From contig OX457027.1 in the NCBI GenBank assembly GCA_949752745.1, positions 77,865,214-77,929,213 on the forward strand: a stretch of DNA of 64,000 nucleotides, read 5' to 3'. How positions within the stretch are numbered: position 1 is the stretch's first letter; each line of letters opens with the position of its first letter. Shown in pieces: positions 12,801-24,800 of this stretch. The position numbers and the translations under genes are program-made. Under the pieces are notes generated by a model. That model made no database searches. It saw only the letters and a program-made list of their open reading frames with translations, and was not told the origin of the DNA. This stretch comes from Protula sp. h YS-2021. Its lineage: Eukaryota; Annelida; Polychaeta; Sabellida; Serpulidae.

Positions 12801-15800
12801 ACCTTCACCCTTCAACAAGCAATGACCCACAGCGTGTGCATCAATACAAAGCATTTGAGAACGAATTGAAGGTAGAAGGCATGACATTTCCCACACCGAT
12901 TACAGACATTCCAAAGTTTGAAAAGGAGAATGATGTGTCCATTAACGTGTTTGGATATGAACATGATGTCGTTGTTCCCATACAACTCAGTCAAAACACC
13001 AGTGCGAGAGAAATCAACTTGCTTTTGATTAGCAATGACAAGACAAGGCATTACTGCCTCCTCAAGAATTTCAGCAGACTAATGGCTTATCGATCAAAGC
13101 GTAAGACTGCAGCATTTTATTGTTTCAACTGTCTTCACGGGTTTATACGACAAGAGCTTTTAGATGAGCATCGTGAAGTGTGTGGCAAGCATGGCGCACA
13201 ACGTTTATCATTCCCCAAGGAACCCTTCATCAAGTTCAAGAATGTAGCCAAACAACAGCGAGCGTCCTTTGTCATTTATGCAGACTTTGAATGTTTCACG
13301 AAAAAGCATGAAGGAGGCAAGTATCAGCATCATCGTCCAAACAGCTTCGCCTATGTGGTTGTGAGCCAGTATGATACACGTGCACCAGTCGTGTATCGAG
13401 GAGATAATGCTGTGAAAGTCTTTTTAGACCATATGGTGAATGAGCGTGATCGTATTGTGCATGGTTTACAACAGAAAAAGAAAATGGTGATGACTCGTGA
13501 AGATGAAGAGGATTATAAGAATGCCACAGATTGTTACATTTGTCATGAGCCTCTAGGAGCAGATCGTGTGAGAGATCATGACCATATCAATGGCAAATAC
13601 CGTGGAGCTGCACATAGTCAATGCAATTTGCAATTTCGATTTCGAAAGGATAAGCAGGATGTTGAAGATTCTTTCATCATTCCTGTGTTTTTCCACAATT
13701 TACGAAGCTATGACAGCCATTTGATCATGGAAGAAATTGGAAAGTTCAAAAACGAAAGGATTACAGTCATTCCCAACACTGTTGAGAAATATATTGCATT
13801 CACCATGAGCAATATGAAATTTACAGACAGTTATCAGTTCATGAGTACTTCTCTACAGAAGCTGGTTTCCAACCTGGCAGCAGAAGGGAAAGACAACTTT
13901 TATCACATGACGTCACACATTCACGATAGTGACCAACAAGAGTTACTGTTGAGAAAGGGAGTGTACCCCTACGATTACGTGGATGAGCCATCCAAGTTTG
14001 CTGAAACACAACTACCGTCCAAGGAAAAGTTTTACAGTCTGCTCAGTGAAGAAGACATTAGCGATGAGGATTATGCGCATGCGCAGAAGGTGTGGGAGAC
14101 ATTCCACTGTACTACATTTGGCGAATACCATGACTTGTACCTGAAATCAGATGTGTTGCTGCTGGCTGACGTGTTTGAAAACTTTCGTCACGTATGTCTC
14201 AACACGTATGAATTAGATCCTGCTCACTACTATACAGCGCCAGGACTGTCCTGGGATGCCATGTTGAAAGCGACAAAGGTGAAATTGGAATTGATTAACG
14301 ACATTGACATGTACCAAATGGTTGAACAAGGTCTACGGGGAGGAATATCTGTCATCACACACAAGTATGCGAAAGCAAATAACCCCTACGTAGCAGATTA
14401 CGATCCCAGGAAACCGACCAACTACTTGACTTACCTGGATGCAAACAACTTGTATGGCTGGGCCATGTCGCAAAGCATGCCGGAAAGTGGATTTATGTGG
14501 GTGAGCGAGCCAGAATCCATTGACTTTATGGATGTGGATACATTTTAGAAGTGGATTTGGAATACCCATATTCAATCCATGATCGTCATAATCACTACCC
14601 AGTGGCTCCAGAACGGAAATGTGTGAAAGTGGGAGAATTGTCAAAACATAGTCAGAAGCTACGGAAAGATCTAAACATGAAAGGCAAACCTAGTGAAAAG
14701 CTCATTCCCAACCTGTGTGACAAGAAGAAATGTGTGATTCATTATAGAAATTTACAGCAATATGTCTCACTGGGATTGAAAGTCACGAAGGTGCACCGTG
14801 CCATCATGTTTGCACAGAGCAAATGGTTGGCAAAATACATCTCCTTGAACACGGAAAAGAGAAAGTTGGCCAAGAACCCGTTTGAGAAAGACTTCTTCAA
14901 ATTGATGAACAACTCGGTGTTTGGCAAAACCATGGAAAATGTAAGAAAGCGAATCAATGTTGAACTTGTTCACCAGGAAAAGCGGTTCAAGAAACTTGTG
15001 GCCAAACCTTCCTTCAACAAATTTAGAATTTTCAACGAAGATTTGACCACGGTACATTTGCGCAAAGTGGATCTGCTTCTGGATAAACCCATTCAAGTTG
15101 GTTTCACCATTCTCGACCTCAGCAAGGTGCTCATGTTCCACTTTCATTACAACTACATCATGACCAAGTATCCCGACGCCAAGCTGTTGTTCAGCGACAC
15201 CGACAGTCTATGTTATGACATAGAAACGGAAGATATCTACAAAGACATGCAGGAAGATGCCGACTTGTTCGACACAAGTGACTATCCGCCAGATCATTTC
15301 CTGCATTCCAACGTGAACAAGAAAGTGCTTGGGAAAATGAAAGATGAGACGGCGGGCATTCCCATTGAAGAGTTTGTTGGACTTCGGCCGAAAATGTATA
15401 GTATGGTGTATGGTGGGAAAGAAAAACGTACGGCTAAAGGCATCACTCGCGCGTGTCAAAGACGGATGAAACATCAGCAGTATAGAGACAGTTTGTTCAA
15501 CCAAACGCAAACGATGACCACAGGACACATCATACGAAGTCATAACCATCAGATCTTCTCGGAGAAGTTGAGGAAAGTGGCTCTCTCTCCTTTTGATGAC
15601 AAGCGATATGTGATGAGTGATGGCTATTCCACTTTGGCGCATGGACATTACAGTATATAAGTGGGAGACACTTCAACTTTAGAGTCAGTTGAGGTGTGAA
15701 CACTGAAGCGTCAACATGAAAAGATCTGCAACAACGGATATGGATACTCTTGCTGATACAGTGAAAGACATGAATGTGAAACATCCTGACACTACCATCA

Positions 15801-18800
15801 AGAAATTAAAAGTGGAGATAGCACCAACACCACAGTCGTGGGATGGAATGCTTTCTCTAGGCAATGGAAAGTATATCAAGATTATGAAACAAAGTAATGA
15901 AGGTGTGGTGAACATTCGCAAATACCTCAGAGATGAGGGGACTGGAAAAAACCGTCCAACGAAAAAGGGAATTTTGCTGACAATACCTGAATGGAAAATG
16001 ATGAAGAAGTAGGTGAAAGAAGTAGATAAAAGGCTTCGCAGACAAGACGACAAGTCATAACAAGGTAACAATCATGAATGCACTCATGTTGGACGATGGT
16101 GTCTACCTTAAAGTTAATGAGAGGAATGAAGTGATGATGGGTTCTCGGAGAATTTCTGCTTATCGGTTTAAACCTGAAGTGTGGAAAGACTTTAAAAACA
16201 TACCGCTTGAACCTGGGTTTAAACGCAGACTTGAAAATAAACTGGAAGTGACGGTGGCTGAATATGATTCTAAGATACGTGTGACATTCTGTAGAAATCT
16301 TTTACAGGATTATCCAAAGGATTATAAGGGAGTTGTGCCAGATACACCCTATGCACAGTTGATCTTCTTTGATATCAAGAACTGGCGCGCAGTCCTACGA
16401 TTCCTAGAAGCGATACAACATCCACTGTTCGACATCATCCGAGTATAAAATACATGAACGAGATGGAAGACTATGTGTTGGATTATGAACCCATAACATA
16501 TGGATTCTCATACATGAGAAACTTATGTGATGATATTGTGCTACGACATTTTGGACAGTATCTCGTCCTATCGCTTGATGACCAATCCGTGTTGAAGGAT
16601 CATCTAGACAAGTTGAGAATGTCTGGCTTTCTCCTAGTAGTCTCAAATGAATTAGAAGTGCGTGTGACTGAGAACGGTCTAGACGTGTTTGTACAATTTC
16701 GCCAACATGACGAGCTTACAGAAAACTACGACATCATCACCCTCAGCACAGTGGAATGGAACGCGCTGTTGCAAGCATTGGATTGGAAAGAACCTGACGC
16801 TTGAATTTAAAGAGGAAGGAATACAACTTATGCGGGGTACCAAATCCATTGAGCTGACACAACATATATGGACATGGATACGTGTGATGGACATAAATGA
16901 AGAAGGATATGAACTGAAACTGTCTGAACATGAAACTGCTAAAGTGATAAAGTTTGGTGATGTGCGTTATGTAAGCTTTCATAGCATTTACAAACACGGA
17001 TGTAATGTCTATGATACCTATATCAATTTAGATTCTAATGAATGGCATGCATTGATGAATGTATTGAAAAATGAATGTGATTGTAAATAAAAAAGTTTGT
17101 AAATAGTGTAAATAGACTTTGTAGTTAAGAATTTGTAAATAGTGTAAATAGACTTTGTAAATAAAAGTTTGTAAATAGTGTAAATAAAATTTTGTAAATA
17201 GTGTAAATAGACTTTGTAAATAAAAGTTTGTAAATAGTGTAAATAGAATTTGTAGTTAAGAATTTGTAAATAGTGTAAATAGCGTTTGTAGTTAAGAGTT
17301 TGTAAATAGTGTTTGTAAACTTTGTAAATAGAACACAATAAACAAGACAGTTGTTTGAAACTTGGTTTGTTTTATTTAACAACTTAACTAATATAACAAC
17401 AACTTAACTAATATAACAACAACTTAACTAATATAACAACTTAACTACAACTTAACTACTACAATAACAACATTAATAAAACAACAACATTAATAAAAAC
17501 AACAACATTAATAAAACAATGGTTTATAATGTCTATATACAAAATCCTTTACAATAAAATCGCCATCCTTTCTTTTTAATATATTCACAATATCAAACAT
17601 ACTCTGACCTCGAGCTCTATGTAATATATAATATACACAATAAAAACCACATGACGATGATATTGGCGTTTGTAATGAGATAGAATTATACATATAGTCA
17701 TTTCTTAAAAACATATCTAAACGATTATCGAGAGGGAATAGTCCATAAGAGTCAAAATATTCTGCAGGGTCTTTATCATAATACACTGCCACCCAATGTT
17801 CTCCTGGTTCATCTTGATCGTCTGTGTTGATCACATAGGCGCCGCGTTGTAAAGATGGTAACTGGTCCATGGCAAACACGCCTTGAAACAAGTCTTTGGT
17901 CATGACATCATGACTCAATATGGCATCAATCTGCTTCGTGTTCATGACTGGTAGTCGAATTGAATGCTGCGATTTGCACTGATCTCAATAATGTTGTCAA
18001 ATTCAGCATAGACAATGACATTGATGGTAGGTTGCAAAGCCGTAGCAAAGTTCATTTCTAGCCGCAAATTCCCATGCTTGATCAGGGGGAAATGATCATC
18101 GCCATCATAATCCGGTGTTAAGTCAAACGAAAATAAAGCATAACCTCTAGGTCAATCTTCCCGTTTTATAATGGAACTTTTCTCACCATTCAACCGATCA
18201 AACGATTTGTAAAGCGTTTCAAAAGCGTCCAGGTATTTGTTCTGTGTAATGTCAAGCTTGAGAGGTTTTGATAGAACTGGTTCACCATCCGTGTACAGTT
18301 GCATATAGTCCAGATCAAAATGTTTGAAATCATATGGATTCCTCAATACTGATCCACCAAAAGCTTCATTATGAACCAGACCAATAACAATACGATTTGG
18401 TAATTGACTCAAAAAGATGTTATCTTTCACAAAAGACTGAAATCCTGCTGGAATAGCCAAGACTTTACATTCTTTTCTAGTGATGATGATCTTGGCAGGA
18501 CTTTTCATCAATGCATCTGTATGTCCTAACTGAATACCTGGACTCACCCTCACTTTGCGAATGGTTAAAAATGCCTCTTTCATTTCTACCTTATAGGTAT
18601 TATTTGCAGCCATCAATACATAGTCATCTTTTTGTCTATGGAAACGCAATTTCAAACTGATGCCATTCGGAAGATAACGATCCTGCTCAAACAAATCTAT
18701 CCTTAAACCACCTGCGAGCATAACATCACGGCTAAGACGAGTATGCAAATAACGATGATGTAAGCCATTATTGCCTTGCTCAGCCAAGTCACCACCGTCG

Positions 18801-21800
18801 GCATTGACATGAAACCCGGATACATATTGTTCAAGATTAGGTCTTTTCACCTCATGGCTATTCATTGACCCAGCAGTATCCTTGTACATGAGACGCATAG
18901 AGCGCTCAGAATGTAGACTTTCTTCCGAATCATGGATGAGATGAGAGATAATGCTGGTATAACCATGAGTATTGTTGCTATGCGAAACCAAACGATCATT
19001 CAGAAACAATTCAATATTAGACCATAACCCATTAAACACATCATTGATGCAAGAGACATTATCATCTGCGCCACACTCTGTTCCATCAGCCTTTAGAATG
19101 CGACATACAATATGAAGTTTGCTGTTCTATAAATCTAGATATTCTTCTGTACTCGCAGGAATGTAGAATTCTATTGGAGCGCCTTCTCTAATGCTTGTAA
19201 GTGGTTGATAGTCAACATTATAACTTTTCTCTACAGCAGTTTGCGTTGGTGGTACGTGAAACCATTCCAATGGAGAAAGACTACATTCACACGAATGATT
19301 ATGAATGAGAGACTTTTTTTTTTTCTTTAAAAAATATCTTTGCGATATTTTGATGTTATCCGTCTGGCTGTTTTTCGTCTTCTGGCACGTTTCGTTGGTT
19401 GCACACGCTTTTGTTCACCAAACACACGTTCACCAAACACACGTTCTGCTACTCGGCCCGTCACATCTTTCGCGACATTCTTTGCAGCCTTCTTAAGATG
19501 TGGCGCAACGATCTTAGCCCCAGCCTTAAGTAGTGGAATAGCTTTGCGAGCCAATGATCCCAGTATTGAACCAATACCATCGCCATATTGGATTCGCGCT
19601 CCTTTGAATCCTGGTAATTCCCCGCCCACTTGACGAAGAAAATGGTTGCGATATGCAGACGGATCGTGTGTATAAGCTTTCATATTGCTTTTGGTCGAAA
19701 ATGAAGTTTACAGATCACCTTTCCAGTTTGAAATGGAACATTATGGCCTGTGTCGTCCTTAATATTCATTTCTATCATGTCAAATTTGGATGTGTTTACA
19801 GAAACATAATGCGGTTCGCCATACGTTTTCATGATAATATCGCCATCATGGCCTTGTATGCCAACAGAGCGTAGTAAGGGAACATAATAATCACCAACAA
19901 CTTGTGGTTCACAAATGCTACAATACACATACAGTGTATAAAACCCCTGTTTCACATCCGCTTTATGGTCAGCTGTACATGTTTCAGTATACCATTGATC
20001 TGGGATAAATCCTAAAATCTCAGCCAATCCAGCGGAAAAAGACACTTCATAGCCATAATCGAGAAATAGAAACACACGTCGTCTAATTTTATCATACTTT
20101 ATTCGAATAGCTTCTGTAAGTTTCAGAGCATTAGTCGCTTCTTCATTGACTGCCTCACATAGTTCTTGTATGGTTCTATAGTACCCATAAGGAATATCGA
20201 GAGTGCTAAGAATAGGATCATCGAATAGTTCTTGTCGATACTGAATAGAATAGTCCATGCCCTGTCTCATCGTTGTCCATGTATGTGGATATTGAATTTC
20301 AGCTAAAGCCACTTCATATTTTCCATTCAGATAAATGGTTCGAGGCATACGAATTTGATAATTCGAAGCCTTGTTGTTGCGATAATAGGTCATACTCGCA
20401 TTGCTAGGCAAAGTGATGTAAAAGCTTGTCGACTCCATGATGGGAACTAAATGGTATAGGTGCGTTGACGTTGTCTATATACCTCACGATAGCGCGCGTC
20501 ATTCAACCAAGTATGCCAAATCTCATCCTCATTCACATGGTCTTTTATTTCTCCTTCACAACACGCGCTTGTACATCTTATTTTTACAGAAATAGTTGGT
20601 TTATCTTCCTGAGAACAACAACATAGCTCTTTCAGCCATGTTAAAAATTTTCCCATCCTTCAGGAAACTGTCTTTGTTGACGTTGTTTCATTTCTGTTGT
20701 AATGTCGTCACGAGTGGTCTTTTTACTAAACATTGTTTTTGGAATATTAGCATCTACAATTTCCTGGATAAATGGATGCCAGCCATATGGTGGTATGGCT
20801 CGTTCTTTTCTTCTTGTCGCCACCAATGCTTCTTTCATCAAATCAACCATGTTGGAATTTGCTATAATATCGCCCGTTTTCAACACAAGTTCATTCTTCT
20901 CTGACCATGTTGTACCATATTTCTTCAGTTCTGCTAAAAGTTGTGTTATTTTTCCACGATAGATAGGTTGAAAATGACTTAAAAATAACTTTTCTGACTT
21001 TTCAGGTGGTGATGATGATGATGAGGGCTTTTGCTGTCTAGACTGACTTGCTCGTAAATGACGACCAAGAAGTTGAGACATTTCTATAGCCTTTTCACGT
21101 GTTCGTTTCCCACATAAAAGTTTATTCACTTTCGTTTTGATATCATTTTTCTTTTCTAGCAACATTTTATATTCATATTCAGGAATGAGGACCATTTTCA
21201 TCGTATGTTTCATTTTAGCAGCAGTTTGGCTAACAAGGGCAATGCCAATCTAGCAATAACTCCAATGAATCCTCCTTTCTGATTAATCAACTTCTTTTTT
21301 CGTCGAAGGGATATCTTCTTATCTGCTAGAGTACGAAGCGTATGACGTTCACGTTTAAATTCCTTAAACCGTTTTGAGCTTAAGGGTAAATGTCCTTGCA
21401 ATATATTCAAACAAATTTCAAACAAGCTTGTTAATTCCTCTTTTGTAGCTTGCTGTAGCAAGGATTTACGTCGTTTAGGCCCACTGCGTGCAAGCAAATG
21501 AAGAAACGGCTGGTTCGCTCGAATACGTTTAGACATCTTGACTGCGAATGGTCAAATGAGTTGGTTCTTGTTCATACACTGCTTTATCAATATAGACATA
21601 ATGTGTATCTTTTGGTAAAATGCCTGTACGAATACGTAGTTGATCATTTGTCTTTGGTTTTAAATCAATGAATAAATAACCATGAGGTTTGCTAGTAGCA
21701 TCTTGATAGGCTTCTATGAGAAATTGAGATCTTCCAGGATACATTTGCCGCGCCAATGTACTAATTTGTTGACTATCTCTCGGATTTTTAAACAGAATGA

Positions 21801-24800
21801 TATAATGTGTATTCAAACTAATATTTCGCATCTCTTTCCCATGATGGAATAAATTATGCACAATAAAAATAATGCTTAGATTTTGATGACTGCTGCTAAC
21901 ACTAAAGAGACGTGTCATACGCTCATCACTATGACATTTCGTCATTAAGTCATCAATGATAAGTAAGTTTGGTTTTTTCGGGTTAAAACGCTCTTCAATG
22001 TCATCTGGAATGCCTTGGTAAAATTCCACGCCTTTCATTCCCTTGTACAAAGGCTGATCTGCTGCATAAAGCCATAAAATGCTTTTTGGAGAGGGTTGAA
22101 TCAACTTTTGTTCTAGAATTTCCTTCACCAGAGACGTTTTACCACTGCCTGTAGGTCCAGAGACCAAACATGTAAATGGATGCTTCATTGTTGAATGTCT
22201 GTTTCTTTCACCCAACTGTTAAACTTGTTTGGCCAACCTAACCACTTGACAAATAATTCTTTCACACCTCCTCGTCTTTTACGTGTTTTCAAGACTTTTT
22301 CAATTCTATAAATAGATTCAATATCTTTGGTTACTTTCTGCAGTTCTTCTTCATAGAAATGACCATCAATATCTTCGTCTAAAAAGTCTTTCACACGATA
22401 CAAATGTATTCCTTGCTTCTTACAACGATGTGTGACAATGAAGACTTCTTGCGTCCATTTGATGTGATAATCGCGTTGAAACTCATATTTAATGTGGGAA
22501 ATGCGAACATGATCGCCAATGTTAAATTGGTACTTCTTCTTCTTCTTCGGTTTCAATTTCAGTTTGTCGACATACATATACTTCCACACTTTTGATTCGT
22601 TGTCTTTACGAATCTCGGCTGGAGCATATTTATTAGGAAGAGAACCATGAGGTCTATGGTTGTAATTGTACACCAAGTCTGGAAGAATGTCTAAGTAACG
22701 GTAAGTTTGATTATGTAGAAAATACCGATACATCATTCCCTTCAGAGTACGAATGACTCTTTCAGCAAAGTTGGCTTTGGTTTCATTCTTTGTGGTATAA
22801 GCATGAATGCCTTCTTTCTTCAAAAATGCTTTTACCCATCTGTTTTTAAATTCTGTTCCTTTATCAGACCTTAGAGTTCGCGGTCTTCGTCGTGTGTCAT
22901 GAAAAATCTTTTGGAAAGCTTGTATGACGCTGGTATGTGATTTATTAGGTATTGGCTGTACCCAGACATATTTGGAAAACACATCAATGACAATGAGTAA
23001 AAAGCGTATGTCATCATTATAGGGAGCTATGTTTCCCATATCAGCCAAATCAATATCCCACATGTCATCAATACCACGTGTAATGACACGTTGTCTTTTG
23101 AACCTGTATTTGACAGGTTGGAGTAAACTGAAAGCATCTTGATCCTGTAGCCATTTCTTCACTTGTGAATGTGTGACTGGTTGATTATGTTTTCGTAAGA
23201 TGTGATACAGTTTGTAAGGACCAGCAAATGCTCCAGGCTGTCCAGGTTTGAAGTAAATATTGGTCAAGTAGTCTTTCCACGTCGACATGATGAATGAAAA
23301 CCACCTTCTCAACAGAACAGCTTTTATTTTATAACTCAACCAACATCACTTAACTAACATAGTAACTTAACTAACAAGTATTTATAACTAACATGTATTT
23401 ATAACTAACATATATTTACAGATCAAGTATAGATACAATGGTATGAATCACTGGAGACCATTGGTCTTCAATGAACACTAACCAATGACTGAGTTCATCC
23501 AATGTAATAGCATCTACACCATATTTTTCACAACGTTGATTTGCATTCTCTAACACTTTATCTAAATGAATGTAATATTTAGCTTCATTCCAATATGTAT
23601 AAACACATGCAGCATGACAAGTATGTTCTGAACACTCTTCATGTTGACAAGCAGGACAGACTAAATAGGCAAACTTTTTTACAGCGGATAACATTTCTTC
23701 ACAATAAGCTTTTTGCACAATATATTGTCTCAGTGTCATATCCGCCATTATGCAGTCTTGTGAGTCTTGCAGCACAAGTCTGTCAGGTTTAGCAAGTTAT
23801 GCTGCTCCGGCAATGTAGCACAAGTCTGTCAGGTTTAGCAAGTTATGCTGCTCCGGCAATGCAAGTCTGTCAAGTTCAGCAAGTTTTTTCCAGTTGCTGT
23901 TCACTTAACACGCTTCTCCATGTTCACACGTCTGCACATCAAGTCTCACACAACAAGATTCTCCATGTTGACTTTGTTTCTGTTGTTTTATTCTGACATG
24001 TCGGTTTCTTCCTGTAATAAAATATCTTTTAATATATTTGCTGCCTCTTCTATCATGTTCTTTCTTTGTTTACGTTCAAACCACTCACATAAAACTAAAT
24101 TTGCTAGTAAGAAAAACATTGTTATCAATTCACTATGTTGTTACAAAGATGATTAAAAGGTTCTCTTACCTGATAAAGCTGCTCGGTTTCCTCTTCTTCT
24201 TTACAACAATCTCTCAAATGATCCACTACGGTGAAATATACTTCAACATCAGTACGAGCAGAATAAAGTGCAGAATGAAAGTCAAAGTCAGGATCTTCTT
24301 CTATTCCAATTTTATGACATTCTCCAAGAAATCTTGAATGCAGTTCAATCACATCAAGACTATGATGTACAACATCCCAAAAAGCATCCAAATGATAAAG
24401 TTGATAGTCTGGAGTGCCATAGCAAGCAAGTTTAGCAATCATCAAGTCAATATAAGCATTTTTAAAACATGCGTCCATCTTGTTTCAGTGTCTTGTGTGC
24501 TTTTACTTTGCTTCACTGACTTTAAGTACTCCACACTTGCCGCAGAAGTTGTTTGGTTCACACAACTTGCAATTATACATGTGGCAGTGGCAATGATAAT
24601 CTTCCACATATCCACAAGCACCGCAATAGTCACAGGTAAGTCCAAGTTGATTTTGCACGTTCATGTTCTCCAACTGAACTTCAGTCAGCCTTTTCTTGGA
24701 TAGCTTTGACACCTTCATCCGACCATCCTTTTGCAGCTTGATGATTGTTTTCTTGTCATGACATTCCTCACATGGTGATAGGGCTGAGTTGATGTTGTCC

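Noticed and set aside
14530..14560. Intron explanation for the polymerase frame break
   Set aside because: The two frames overlap at the site, leaving no room for an intron, and no GT-AG pair restores the frame.
16689..16829. N-terminal extension of the third PC4-like paralogue from a TTG/ATG inside the upstream gene
   Set aside because: That stretch is the shifted-frame reading of the upstream PC4-like domain and has no pattern of its own.
17018..17382. Minus-strand frames rich in IYTIYK/LHYLQ strings
   Set aside because: They are translations of the TGTAAATA repeat array with no family resemblance.
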